Positions 10,893 to 19,984 are shown, counted from the first letter of the stretch. The stretch: DNA of 64,000 nucleotides from Streptomyces sp. SCL15-4 (GCF_033366695.1 NZ_JAOBTQ010000001.1:5828001-5892000), one strand, 5' to 3'. The notes: generated by a model not told the origin, from the sequence alone. Numbers and translations: made by a program.

Positions 10893-13337
10893 ATGAAGAA
10901 CGCAGTGAACGACGGGGTCTGGTCCGGCAGCTGGGTCGCCGAGCGGCTCGGGGTCGGGCTCGTGGGCGACGACGGGCTGCGGGCCCTGCTCGGGCTCGCG
11001 CTGCGCCGCAACCCCAAGCGGGCCCACCTGCTCGTCTCCAACGTCCTCGGCAAGCACGTCCCGCAGTCGCCGTCCGTGGTCTACGACCACGGCCTGCGCC
11101 TGGGCCGCCGGGTGGCCGCGCTGCTCGGCGCCGAGGCGGCGGACGCGGTGGTCCTCGGGTACGCGGAGACCGCGACCGGCCTCGGGCACTGCGTGGCCGA
11201 CGGGCTCGGTGCGGTGCCGTATCTGCACTCCACGCGGCGGCCGGTGCGCGGGGTCGCCCGCGCGGGCGGGTTCGAGGAGTCGCACTCCCACGCCACGTCG
11301 CATCTGCTGCTTCCCGAGGACCCGGAGCTGCTGGGCGGGCGGGGGCCGCTGGTGCTGGTGGACGACGAGTTCTCCACCGGCAACACCGTGCTGAACACCA
11401 TCCGCGACCTGCACGAGCGGTATCCGCGGCGGCGGTACGTGGTCGTGGCGCTGGTGGATATGCGGTCGGCCGAGGACACGGCCCGGCTGGAACGATTCGC
11501 CGGGGAGATCGGTGCGCGGGTCGATGTGGTGGCCACCGCCTCCGGCGAGGTGGAGCTGCCGGAAGGGGTGCTGGAGAAGGGCCGGCGGCTGGTCGCGGAG
11601 TGCGCACCGGCCGGGTGCGGGTCTGCCGAAGGGGCGCCTCGGCCGGACCGGATCGCGCGAGTCGGCCTCCACTGGCCTGCCGGCCTCCCCGACGGCGGCC
11701 GGCACGGATTCACCCCCGCCCACCGCGCCCGTCTCGAAGCCGCGCTCCCCGCCATGGCCGACCGCGTACGTGCGGCCCTGCCCGCCGGCGCGCGCCGGGT
11801 GCTGGTGCTCGGGTCCGAGGAGCTGATGTACGCGCCGCTGCGGCTCGCGCGGGAGCTGGAGCGCGGCACGGACGCCGAGGTGCGGTTCTCCACCACCACC
11901 CGCTCGCCCGTCCTCGCGGTGGACGACCCGGGCTACGCGATCCGTACCCGCCTGGTCTTCCCCGCCCACGACGACCCGGCGGACGGGCCCGGCGAGCGCT
12001 ACGCCTACAACGTGGCCGGCGCCGGCTTCGACGTTGTCGTGGCCGTGGTCGACTCCGTCGCCGACACTCCCGCCCTGCACGCGCCCGACGGCCTGCTGGC
12101 CCGGCTCGCCGAGCGGGTCCCGCACGTTCTGCTCGCGGTCGTACCGTCGTACGTCCCGCACGTCCCCGAAAGGCCGGCCATGCTGCCCGAGCCCCTGCGC
12201 GGCCCCGCGTTCTCCTCGTACGCGCCACAGGAGGTCGGCTGGCTGCTCCAGGACCTGTCCGACGTGGCCCTGGAGGCGCCGACCGAGGAGCGCGAGGAGG
12301 CCGTCCAGAGCGGCGGCGCGCACTACGCCGAGTCGCTGCCGGTGGAGTACCAGCCCAGCGAGCGGTACCAGGAGCTGTTCCACGAGGCCCTCCGGGCGTC
12401 GGCGGCCCGGCTGGCGCGGGCGGTGGGCGTGGTCACCGAGATGGTGATCGGCGAGCGCTCACCGCGCCCGGTGCTGGTCTCCCTGGCCCGCGCCGGCACC
12501 CCGGTGGGCATCCTGATGCGTCGCTGGGCGCGGTTCCGGCACGGGCTGGACCTGCCGCACTACGCCGTGTCGATCGTGCGCGGCCGGGGCATCGACGCCA
12601 ACGCGCTGCGCTGGCTGGCCGCCCACCACGACCCCCGGGACGTCGTCTTCGTCGACGGTTGGACCGGCAAGGGCGCCATCACCCGGGAACTCGCGCAGGC
12701 CGTCGCGGAGTTCGAGGCGAAGGAGAGCGTCACCGGGTTCGACCCGGAGATCGCCGTCCTCGCCGACCCCGGCTCCTGCGTGCGGACGTACGGCACCCGG
12801 GAGGACTTCCTCATCCCGTCCGCGTGCCTCAACTCCACCGTGTCCGGGCTGGTCTCGCGCACGGTGCTGCGCGCGGACCTGGTCGGCCCGGACGACTACC
12901 ACGGCGCGAAGTTCTACCGCGAACTGGCCGGCGCCGACGTCTCCGTGGCCTTCCTCGACGCCGTCTCCGCACGGTTCGAGGAGGTCGCCGGCACCGTGGA
13001 CGGCGCGGTCGAGGAGCTGCTCGCCACGGACCGCACCCCGACCTGGGCGGGCTGGCGGGCGGTGGAGCGGATCAGCGAGGAGTACGGCATCCACGACGTG
13101 AACCTCGTCAAGCCGGGCGTCGGCGAGACCACCCGGGTGCTGCTGCGCCGGGTGCCGTGGAAGATCCTGGCCCGCGCGGGCGCCGGCGCCGACCTGGACC
13201 ACGTGCGCCTGCTCGCCGAGCAGCGGGGCGTCCCGGTGGAGGAGGTCGGCGAGCTGCCGTACAGCTGTGTCGGGCTGATCCACCCCAAGTACACACGCGG
13301 TGCCGTCGGCGCCGACGGAAGGGCGGTGCACGTCTGA
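10893..13337 (+). CDS. Double phosphoribosyltransferase-TRSP-PELOTA fusion protein
   Basis: This long protein (814 residues) looks like two Ter-module genes joined. The first half has an orotate-type phosphoribosyltransferase domain with the PRPP loop VDDEFSTGNT at residues 156-165, followed by a TRSP-like region containing EELMYAPLRLAREL and RYAYNVAG. The second half has another phosphoribosyltransferase-like domain with VDGWTGKGAITREL starting at 587. The last 85 residues (DLDHVRLLAEQRGVPVEEV, LPYSCVGLIHPKYTRG) resemble a PELOTA-type RNA-binding domain. The ATG at 10893 follows AAGGAACGC. It is followed by HAD with a one-base overlap, indicating coupled translation. Family reasoning gives a base-to-ribose transfer in a nucleoside-like pathway; the substrate and the RNA link are untested inference. 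Confidence 0.85.
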   Translation: MKNAVNDGVWSGSWVAERLGVGLVGDDGLRALLGLALRRNPKRAHLLVSNVLGKHVPQSPSVVYDHGLRLGRRVAALLGAEAADAVVLGYAETATGLGHCVADGLGAVPYLHSTRRPVRGVARAGGFEESHSHATSHLLLPEDPELLGGRGPLVLVDDEFSTGNTVLNTIRDLHERYPRRRYVVVALVDMRSAEDTARLERFAGEIGARVDVVATASGEVELPEGVLEKGRRLVAECAPAGCGSAEGAPRPDRIARVGLHWPAGLPDGGRHGFTPAHRARLEAALPAMADRVRAALPAGARRVLVLGSEELMYAPLRLARELERGTDAEVRFSTTTRSPVLAVDDPGYAIRTRLVFPAHDDPADGPGERYAYNVAGAGFDVVVAVVDSVADTPALHAPDGLLARLAERVPHVLLAVVPSYVPHVPERPAMLPEPLRGPAFSSYAPQEVGWLLQDLSDVALEAPTEEREEAVQSGGAHYAESLPVEYQPSERYQELFHEALRASAARLARAVGVVTEMVIGERSPRPVLVSLARAGTPVGILMRRWARFRHGLDLPHYAVSIVRGRGIDANALRWLAAHHDPRDVVFVDGWTGKGAITRELAQAVAEFEAKESVTGFDPEIAVLADPGSCVRTYGTREDFLIPSACLNSTVSGLVSRTVLRADLVGPDDYHGAKFYRELAGADVSVAFLDAVSARFEEVAGTVDGAVEELLATDRTPTWAGWRAVERISEEYGIHDVNLVKPGVGETTRVLLRRVPWKILARAGAGADLDHVRLLAEQRGVPVEEVGELPYSCVGLIHPKYTRGAVGADGRAVHV

Positions 13338-14155
13338 TGCCGGTGCTGGTGGCGAGCGATCTCGACCGGACGCTGATCTACTCCGCGGCGGCCCTCGCGC
13401 TGACCATGCCGGACGCCCGGGCGCCCCGGCTGCTGTGCGTGGAGGTGCACGAGGCCAGGCCGCTGTCCTACATGACGGAGACGGCGGCCCGGCTGCTGGC
13501 CGACCTCGGCGACGCGGCCGTGTTCGTGCCGACGACGACCCGGACGCGCAAGCAGTACCAGCGCATCAACCTGCCCGGCCCGCCGCCGAGGTACGCGATC
13601 TGCGCCAACGGCGGCCATCTGCTGGTCGACGGGGTCACCGACGCCGACTGGCACGCGCGTGTGCTGGCGCGGCTCGCCGACGAGTGCGCGCCGCTGGAGG
13701 AGGTCCGCGAGCATCTGCTGCGCTCGGCCGACCCGGTGTGGCTGCGCAAGCAGCGCCTGGCCGAGGACCTGTTCGCCTATCTGGTGGTGGAGCGCGAGCT
13801 GCTGCCGGAGGACTGGGTGAAGGAGCTGGCGGTGTGGGCGGAGAACCGCGGCTGGACCGTCTCGCTCCAGGGCCGCAAGATCTACGCCGTGCCCAAGCCG
13901 CTCACCAAGGGCGCGGCCGTCCGCGAGGTCGCCCGCCGCACCGGCGCGGACCTGACCCTGGCCGCCGGCGACTCCCTGCTGGACGCCGACCTGCTCCTGG
14001 CGGCCGACCGGGGCTGGCGCCCCGGCCACGGCGAGCTGGCCGACACCGGCTGGTCGGCCCCTCGGATCGCCGCACTGCCGGAGCGAGGCGTACTGGCGGG
14101 GGAGCGCATCCTCGGGGAGTTCCTGAGAACGGCCCGGGATCCCGGGCGGAGCTAA
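13337..14155 (+). CDS. HAD family phosphatase of the Ter module
   Basis: This 272-residue HAD hydrolase has the nucleophile motif ASDLDRTLIYS with Asp8 and Asp10, the Thr motif VPTTTRTRKQY near residue 57, the Lys region KPLTKGAAV near 194, and the acidic motif AAGDSLLDADLLLAADRG near 211. These are the four motifs of Cof/SPP-like phosphatases with a cap domain, here about residues 80-180. The ATG overlaps the preceding stop (TGATG), so it is translated with the phosphoribosyltransferase fusion. It is expected to remove a phosphate from the product of that pathway. Its stop overlaps the convergent zinc-ribbon gene by four bases. Confidence 0.9.
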   Translation: MPVLVASDLDRTLIYSAAALALTMPDARAPRLLCVEVHEARPLSYMTETAARLLADLGDAAVFVPTTTRTRKQYQRINLPGPPPRYAICANGGHLLVDGVTDADWHARVLARLADECAPLEEVREHLLRSADPVWLRKQRLAEDLFAYLVVERELLPEDWVKELAVWAENRGWTVSLQGRKIYAVPKPLTKGAAVREVARRTGADLTLAAGDSLLDADLLLAADRGWRPGHGELADTGWSAPRIAALPERGVLAGERILGEFLRTARDPGRS

Positions 14156-14367
14156 CCGCAGCATCCGCCGCCGCAGCACCCGCCGCCCCCGGCCCGGGGC
14201 GCGGGCGCCGGCGCACCGGCGACGCCGCCCACGGCCACCGTGGACAAGAGTTTCACCGTGTCGTCATGCCCGGCAGGGCACGTCGCGGGGGCGGCGGACT
14301 CCGCCATCGGACGGTTCAGTTCGAACGTGTCGCCGCAGCTCCGGCAGCGGTACTCGTAGCGAGGCAT
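14152..14367 (-). CDS. FmdB-type zinc ribbon protein
   Basis: This is a 71-residue protein starting MPRYEYRCRSCG, the opening of the FmdB/CxxC_CxxC_SSSS regulatory family. Cys8, Cys11 and Cys30 with His34 (TCPAGHD) could hold one zinc; most relatives have a fourth Cys where this one has His. The C terminus is unusual: a Pro/Ala stretch and then GGGGCCGGGCCG, four cysteines in a glycine-rich tail that could bind metal. The role is unknown and often guessed as regulatory. It converges on the HAD gene. Confidence 0.85.
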   Translation of the reverse strand: MPRYEYRCRSCGDTFELNRPMAESAAPATCPAGHDDTVKLLSTVAVGGVAGAPAPAPRAGGGGCCGGGCCG

Positions 14368-14544
14368 GGGCTCAGGTTAGCCGTCCGGGGCGTGTCAAGG
14401 GCAGCTCAATGTTTCGTGAGTGTTGCCATCCGTGCGGCATATGTGCAGGGCATTCGAAAACGTTACTGATAATTTGTGAACGCCGTGGCGAGGATGCTCA
14501 GCTCACCCGCGCGAGCGAGACCGAGTGCGGAGGGAGACGCAGGC

Positions 14545-16770
14545 GTGACCGATGCGTCGCAGGGGGAGGACGGCACCGTGGCCGGTGGCCGTGGCGAGAA
14601 GCCGTTGGACGCCGACGAGACCCTGCATCTGAGAGTCGACGCCCTCCGGGCCGACGAGACGATGCAGCTGCGTGTCCCCACTCCGCCCGAGGCGCCCGCG
14701 CCGTCCGGCGGCCGGGCCGAGCGCCGGCGTGACGCGCGCTCGGCCGCCCGCGAGCGCACCGCCGGGCCGGGCGCGGCCACGGCCGCCGCCTTCCGCCGGC
14801 TCGGTCCGCTCGCCCCGTACGCGCGCCGGATAGCGCCCTACGCGCGCCGCCTGAAGCCCGTCTATCCGCGTCCGGGCCGCACCGGCTGGCGCCGCTGGAT
14901 GCCGTCCTGGCGGCAGTGGATCGGCGCCGTCCTGTCCTCGTTCGGCCTGCTCGGCGCGTTCCTCGTCACCGCGTACGCGATGACGGACATACCGGCCAAC
15001 ATCAATTCGTACGCCACCCAGCAGGACAACGTCTATTTCTGGTCCGACGGCACGCCCATGGCCCGTACGGGCTGGGTGCAGCGGCAGGCGATGCCGCTGA
15101 AGGACATTCCGCAGGACGTGCGCTGGGCGGTCCTCGCGGCGGAGAACGAGAGTTTCTACTCGGACCCGGGCATATCCCTCAAGGGCCTCAGCCGGGCGCT
15201 GTTCCGCACGGTGGGCGAGGGGGACACCGAGGGCGGGTCCACGATTACGCAGCAGTATGTGAAAAACGTTTACCTGACCCAGAACCAGACGGTCGGCCGT
15301 AAATTCACCGAGGCGATGATCGCCCTCAAGCTCGACAACAAGATGAGCAAGGACGAGATCCTGGAGGGCTATCTCAACACCAGCTGGTTCGGCCGCGGCA
15401 CCTACGGCATCCAGCGCGCCGCCCAGGCCTACTACGGCAAGGACGTCGGCAGGCTCAACGTCTCCGAGGCGGCCATGCTCGCCTCGCTGCTCAAGGGCGC
15501 CGGTCTGTACGACCCCACGCTCGGCAAGGCCAACCACGCGCGGGCGGTGGAGCGCTGGTCCTGGATCCTGGACCGGATGGTCAAGATCGGCAAGCTGTCG
15601 CCGCAGGAGCGGGCCACGTACACGAAGTTCCCCGACCCGCTGAAGACCAACCCGCTGTACGACACCGGCGAGCAGAGCGACTATCTGGTGGAGCTGGCGT
15701 CGCAGTACGCCAAGAAGGCCGGGCACCTGACGGACAAGCAGTTCGACCTGGGCGGCTACCAGATCTACACGACGTTCGACCGCAAGCGGGAGCGGGCGCT
15801 CACCGACGCCGTCGCCAAGGCGCGCAAGGAGGCCGGGGCGGACGATCCCGAGGTGGCGGAGAGCGGCCACTACGGCGCCGCCTCGGTGGCCGCCGACGGC
15901 CGGGTCCTCGCCGTCTACGGCGGCCCGGACCACCGCAAGCAGGGCTACAACGAGTCCAACGCCACCACGGTCCCGGCCGGTACCGCGTTCCTGCCGTTCG
16001 TGTACGCCGCCGGACTCGAACACGGTGTGCACAAGACGCGCAGCGGCCCCGCCACACCCGTCGGCCCGGACAGCGTCTACGACGGCGACGACGGCGTGCC
16101 CGTCACCACGCCCGAGGGGCCCTACTGGGACCGCAGCGGCAAGAAGGTCGCCGCGCACAACGACGGCCGCAGGTCGTACGGGAAGATCAGCCTGCGCGAG
16201 GCGCTCGCCAAGTCGGTCAACACGCCGTTCATGCAGCTCGGCATGGACACCGGCCTGGACAAGGTGACCCGGACCGCCGTGGCCTCCGGGCTGCTGCGCT
16301 CCAGCATCGGCCCCCAGGTGCCCGCCCTGTCCCTGGGCAGCTCCACGCCCAGCGCGATCCGGATGGCGAGCGGCTACGCCACCTTCGCCGCCGGCGGCAA
16401 CCACACCGAGCCGTACTCGGTGCGCCGCGTCACTCGCAACGGCGCACCCCTCCCGCTGAACATCCCGCACCCGAAGCGGGCGGTCGGCGCGCAGGTGGCC
16501 GAGCGGGTCACCGAGGCGCTCACCGACTCCTTCCGCACCGCCCACCCGGACGCGGCGGCCGGCCGGTCCGGGGTGTCGGGGAAGGCCGGTGGGACCGACA
16601 AGGACACCGCCGCCTGGTACGTCGGCACGGCCGACGCCGTGTCCACCGCGATCGTCGTCTACCGGATCGACCTGGCCAAGTCGCTGGAGCCACTGCCGCT
16701 CAGAGGCCTGGCCGGGCCCGATCACAGCGTTCCGTATGCCCTCTGGTCGGCCGCGACGGGCCTCGGCTGA
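14545..16770 (+). CDS. Class A penicillin-binding protein with degenerate transpeptidase domain
   Basis: This 741-residue bifunctional-type peptidoglycan synthase has a disordered Arg/Ala-rich N terminus and one membrane anchor at about 125-147. A GT51 glycosyltransferase domain follows, with catalytic Glu200 in AENESFYSDPG and the second motif GGSTITQQYVKN near 231. In the C-terminal transpeptidase-like domain the SxxK motif is replaced by T480-A-F-L483 (VPAGTAFLPFVYA), so both the nucleophile Ser and the Lys are missing. S557-V-N559 is kept, while the KTG motif has become K680-A-G-G-T. It should therefore polymerise glycan but not crosslink, or act as a scaffold. GTG at 14545 follows GGAGGGAG; a GTG at 14476 in frame is an alternative start. 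Confidence 0.93.
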   Translation: MTDASQGEDGTVAGGRGEKPLDADETLHLRVDALRADETMQLRVPTPPEAPAPSGGRAERRRDARSAARERTAGPGAATAAAFRRLGPLAPYARRIAPYARRLKPVYPRPGRTGWRRWMPSWRQWIGAVLSSFGLLGAFLVTAYAMTDIPANINSYATQQDNVYFWSDGTPMARTGWVQRQAMPLKDIPQDVRWAVLAAENESFYSDPGISLKGLSRALFRTVGEGDTEGGSTITQQYVKNVYLTQNQTVGRKFTEAMIALKLDNKMSKDEILEGYLNTSWFGRGTYGIQRAAQAYYGKDVGRLNVSEAAMLASLLKGAGLYDPTLGKANHARAVERWSWILDRMVKIGKLSPQERATYTKFPDPLKTNPLYDTGEQSDYLVELASQYAKKAGHLTDKQFDLGGYQIYTTFDRKRERALTDAVAKARKEAGADDPEVAESGHYGAASVAADGRVLAVYGGPDHRKQGYNESNATTVPAGTAFLPFVYAAGLEHGVHKTRSGPATPVGPDSVYDGDDGVPVTTPEGPYWDRSGKKVAAHNDGRRSYGKISLREALAKSVNTPFMQLGMDTGLDKVTRTAVASGLLRSSIGPQVPALSLGSSTPSAIRMASGYATFAAGGNHTEPYSVRRVTRNGAPLPLNIPHPKRAVGAQVAERVTEALTDSFRTAHPDAAAGRSGVSGKAGGTDKDTAAWYVGTADAVSTAIVVYRIDLAKSLEPLPLRGLAGPDHSVPYALWSAATGLG

Positions 16771-16816
16771 GCCGGGATCACCCGTCCACCCTCCCCTTCC
16801 GCAGAATGAGCCGCGC

Positions 16817-18112
16817 ATGCCCCGCAAGATGTCGTCGTCAGGCCGCCGTCGAGCCCCCCGCCGCCGCGCGCCCCGCGCCACCCGCCCCCAGGTCCTGACA
16901 CTGGCCGCGCTCCTCGTCGTGGCCTCGCTGGTGGCCGGGTTCCTGGCGCTGTCCGGCACGGACAGCGACAGCAGCCCGGCCGCCGCGACCGGCAAGAAGC
17001 CGAGGACGGCCGCGCCGAGGCCCAGCCCGACCCCGACGTGGGACGGCAAGGTCAAGGTCCTCGGGGACGGCTCGACCTCCTACACGGGTCCGCAGAAGGG
17101 GCAGTTGAAGCCGAAGCCGCTCAAGCCCGGCGAGAAGCCGCCGCAGTTCGTGGTGTTCTCCTGGGACGGCGCGCTGGAGGGCGGGGACCACCTGTTCTCG
17201 CACTACCGGGAGCTGGCCGAGCGGTACGACGCCCACATGACCTTCTTCCTCACCGGCATCTACCTGCTGCCCAAGAGCAAGAAGGCGCAGTACCACGGCC
17301 CGATGCACTCGCCGGGCGACGCCGCGATCGACTACGCCACCGACGACCACATCCGCACCACCCTGGAGCAGCTGGCCAAGGCCTACGAGGACGGCAACGA
17401 GATCGGCACCCACTTCAACGGCCACTTCTGCGACGCCAAGGGCGGCGGCGACTGGAGCGTGGCGGAGTGGAAGAGCGAGATCGACCAGTTCTTCGAGTTC
17501 GCGGAGCACTGGAAGACCAACACCGGCTTCACCGACATGCCCCCGCTGCCCTTCGACTTCAAGAAGGAGGTCACCGGCGGCCGGGCGCCCTGCCTGGAGG
17601 GCCAGCCGAACCTGCTGAAGGCCATCAAGGACTACGGCTGGCGCTACGACGCCAGCTCCCCGGGCGACTTCCAGATATGGCCCGGCAAGAAGAACGGCAT
17701 ATGGGACTTCCCGCTGCAGATGCTGCCGTACGAGAGCGGCAAGTACCAGGGCCTGTCCATGGACTTCAACTTCCTCTACAACCAGTCCGAGGGCGAGACG
17801 CAGGGCGATCCGGCCAAGTTCCCCGAGTGGGAGCAGCAGACCGTCGCCTCGTACATGGCCGGCTTCGACCGGGTCTACTACGGCAGCCGCGCGCCGCTGT
17901 TCATCGGCAACCACTTCGAGGACTGGAACGGCGGCATCTACATGAAGGCCATCGACCAGGTGGTCAAGAACGTGTGCACCAAGAAGGGCGTCAAGTGCGT
18001 GTCCTTCAAGGAGCTGGCCGACTGGCTCGACGCGCAGAAACCGTCGACCCTGGCCGCGCTGCGCAGCCTCGATCCGGCCCAGTCGCCGGACTGGTCGGCG
18101 GTCGTCAAGTAA
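16817..18112 (+). CDS. Membrane-anchored polysaccharide deacetylase-like protein
   Basis: This 431-residue protein has a basic N terminus, one signal-anchor helix (LTLAALLVVASLVAGFLAL, about 27-45), a Pro/Thr linker and a NodB-like domain. The probable first motif is FSWDGALEGGDH with Asp117. The metal histidines are H199 and H203 in THFNGHFC, an HxxxH pattern as in CE4 deacetylases. The first motif has only one of the usual two Asp residues, so activity is not certain. It ends with a region typical of actinobacterial relatives (VYYGSRAPLFIGNHFEDWNGG). The start is ATG 16817 with a weak ribosome site. It follows the penicillin-binding protein by 46 bases on the same strand, suggesting an envelope operon. 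Confidence 0.8.
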   Translation: MPRKMSSSGRRRAPRRRAPRATRPQVLTLAALLVVASLVAGFLALSGTDSDSSPAAATGKKPRTAAPRPSPTPTWDGKVKVLGDGSTSYTGPQKGQLKPKPLKPGEKPPQFVVFSWDGALEGGDHLFSHYRELAERYDAHMTFFLTGIYLLPKSKKAQYHGPMHSPGDAAIDYATDDHIRTTLEQLAKAYEDGNEIGTHFNGHFCDAKGGGDWSVAEWKSEIDQFFEFAEHWKTNTGFTDMPPLPFDFKKEVTGGRAPCLEGQPNLLKAIKDYGWRYDASSPGDFQIWPGKKNGIWDFPLQMLPYESGKYQGLSMDFNFLYNQSEGETQGDPAKFPEWEQQTVASYMAGFDRVYYGSRAPLFIGNHFEDWNGGIYMKAIDQVVKNVCTKKGVKCVSFKELADWLDAQKPSTLAALRSLDPAQSPDWSAVVK

Positions 18113-18157
18113 CCGGTCAGCACGGCTGATTCCGCTTGTGCGCCCCTCTTCACATCC

Positions 18158-18205
18158 GGTGTACCGGCCATGCGAAGATGCCCCTCGCCCGGTAGGTGTA
18201 CCGGC
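18158..18205. repeat. Direct repeats GGTGTACCGGC upstream of the amidase gene
   Basis: The 11-base word GGTGTACCGGC occurs at 18158-18168 and again at 18195-18205, 37 bases apart. The second copy ends 16 bases before the TTG start, near the ribosome site. It could be a regulator binding site; no regulator is assigned. Confidence 0.4.
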
Positions 18206-18221
18206 GTAGAGGGGAACATCA

Positions 18222-19403
18222 TTGAAATCCAGAAAACTGAGCCGTAGCCGGCGCCGTACGGCCATAGTGACCGCCGCTGCCGCCTCGGTGGTCGCAGGCG
18301 TGGCCCTGGTGCCGAACTGGAGCGCGGGCGCGGCGGTGACCGACGACCCGACGGTGGACGCGGCCACCAAGGCGACCTTCCAGCGACTGGCCGACGCGGT
18401 CTTCACCGACCGCACGCAGGCCCTGGTGGAAGGCGCCGGGACCAAGGAGACGCGGCGCACGTCCGGCTTCTCCGGGTCCGTGCGGCTGTCCGGCGGACAG
18501 ACGCGGGAGCAGAAGTCGGCGCTGGAGGAGCTGCGCGACCGCCGCGGCCGGCTCGCCCGGCTGGGCGAGACGTACCGCGCGGGCAGCACCAAGGTCACGC
18601 TCGACGCGACGCGGGTGAAGGGCCGGCACGCGAAGGTCGCCGTCACCGAGACCACGACGCTGACGTACGGCAAGGCCGCCGGGAAGAGCCCGGAGTCGAC
18701 CGGCTTCCAGGCGCACCACGAGCTGAGCTTCACGGCCGACCGGCACGGCGACTGGCGGCTCACCGGCATCCGTGACACCGACGACGGCTACCTCGCGGTG
18801 AACCAGGTCGCCAGGCCGGAGGTGGCCAAGCCGCAGGCCGAGGCCGAGGACGACGGCCCGCCGAGCGCGGCCCGCGCCGCCACCGCCTGGCCGGCCCCGG
18901 CGAACGCGAAGAACTTCTCCGCGACGGGCTACGACTACAAGGCCATGGTCGCCTACGCGCAGAAGTACTGGAACAAGTACAACCCGGACTACCCGAACTT
19001 CAACGGCCAGGGCGCCGGCGGCGACTGCACCAACTTCGTCAGCCAGGCGCTGAAGGCGGGCGGCTGGAAGCACGTGCCCGGGTACACGAACGACTTCCAC
19101 AAGTGGTTCGGCAACTCCGAGATCCAGTCGGACTCCTTCGTCGGCGTGAACGAGTTCTCCTGGTTCGCGCTGTCCTCCAAGCGGGTCACCAGCCTCGCCA
19201 ACGTCTACCAGCTGGACCTCGGCGACGTGCTCCAGGTGGACTTCAACCGGGACGGGTCCAAGGACCACTCGATGATCGTCACCTACCGGGACCGCCGGGG
19301 CGTGCCGTACGTGAGCTACCACTCGACCAACACCTACAACCGGTCGGTGGCCAGCCTCGTCGCCTCGTACCCGAACGCGGCGTTCTACGCCTACCGGACC
19401 TGA
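18222..19403 (+). CDS. Secreted amidase-domain (Amidase_6) protein
   Basis: This 393-residue exported protein has a twin-basic signal region (RKLSRSRRRTAIVTAAAASVVAGVA), a variable N-terminal domain to about 230, and then an Amidase_6 cysteine-peptidase-like domain. The catalytic Cys is in GGDCTNFVSQALKAGGW (Cys269) and the probable His in DHSMIVTYRD (His349); the closing YHSTNTYNRS block is also typical. The start is TTG at 18222, seven bases after GAGGGGA; no better start exists in frame. Likely a cell-wall or extracellular amide hydrolase, but the substrate is unknown. The stop overlaps the convergent DUF4383 gene by 13 bases. Confidence 0.88.
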   Translation: MKSRKLSRSRRRTAIVTAAAASVVAGVALVPNWSAGAAVTDDPTVDAATKATFQRLADAVFTDRTQALVEGAGTKETRRTSGFSGSVRLSGGQTREQKSALEELRDRRGRLARLGETYRAGSTKVTLDATRVKGRHAKVAVTETTTLTYGKAAGKSPESTGFQAHHELSFTADRHGDWRLTGIRDTDDGYLAVNQVARPEVAKPQAEAEDDGPPSAARAATAWPAPANAKNFSATGYDYKAMVAYAQKYWNKYNPDYPNFNGQGAGGDCTNFVSQALKAGGWKHVPGYTNDFHKWFGNSEIQSDSFVGVNEFSWFALSSKRVTSLANVYQLDLGDVLQVDFNRDGSKDHSMIVTYRDRRGVPYVSYHSTNTYNRSVASLVASYPNAAFYAYRT

Positions 19404-19984
19404 TCCGGGCCCTGCCGCGGGCCCTGCCGCCGGCCGCCCTCCTCCTGCCCGTGCCGCGTGCGCTGCTGCGAGGAGGGCTCGGGGTGGCGGGCCCGCCAGT
19501 AGGGGTTGTCGTGCGGCAGCGCGTGCCCGACCCGGCCGTACATGCCGAAGGTCATCAGCAGCAGGCCCACGACGAAGCTGAAGTACACGTTCTGGATCTT
19601 GAACGCCAGGAAGTTGCTCGCGGTGTCCAGCAGGCCGAGGAACAGGAAGCCGTTCAGCAGGAACAGGACGCCGAGGACCATGTTCAGGGTGGACGCGAAG
19701 TTCCCGCCGACGGCCGCGCCCGCCAGCAGCAGCAGGCCGATGCAGATCGACAGCACGCTGAGCGCGCCGTTGGTGTTCAGCCCGGCGACCTGGTTGCCGC
19801 CCGTGCTGAAGAAGCCGATCTGGTCCAGCAGGCCGAGAATGCCGAAGGCGACCAGGAACGCGCCGATCAGGCCCGCGCCGGCGCGGTAGACCCGGTTCAG
19901 CCGGTGGTCCACGGGCAGGTGGTCGTCCAGCCGGGTCCGCCTGCGTTCCCGGGTGTTCCTCGTCCGCACTGCGTGTGTGGCCAT
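19391..19984 (-). CDS. DUF4383 family membrane protein
   Basis: This 197-residue protein has four hydrophobic segments (for example AGLIGAFLVAFGILGLLDQIG, LSVLSICIGLLLLAGAAVGG, TLNMVLGVLFLLNGFLFLG, FSFVVGLLLMTFGMYGR). The loops DHRLNRVYRAGAG and DNPYWRARHPEP match DUF4383 proteins of actinobacteria. The C-terminal 30 residues are hydrophilic and Gln/Arg-rich. The ATG at 19982-19984 follows GGAGGCGG. Function unknown. It converges on and overlaps the amidase gene. Confidence 0.88.
   Translation of the reverse strand: MATHAVRTRNTRERRRTRLDDHLPVDHRLNRVYRAGAGLIGAFLVAFGILGLLDQIGFFSTGGNQVAGLNTNGALSVLSICIGLLLLAGAAVGGNFASTLNMVLGVLFLLNGFLFLGLLDTASNFLAFKIQNVYFSFVVGLLLMTFGMYGRVGHALPHDNPYWRARHPEPSSQQRTRHGQEEGGRRQGPRQGPDQVR

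Noticed and set aside
9657..12383. A 908-residue minus-strand frame opposite the aldolase and phosphoribosyltransferase
   Set aside because: The composition (Gly/Arg/His/Val) is that of an antisense shadow of two well-supported genes.
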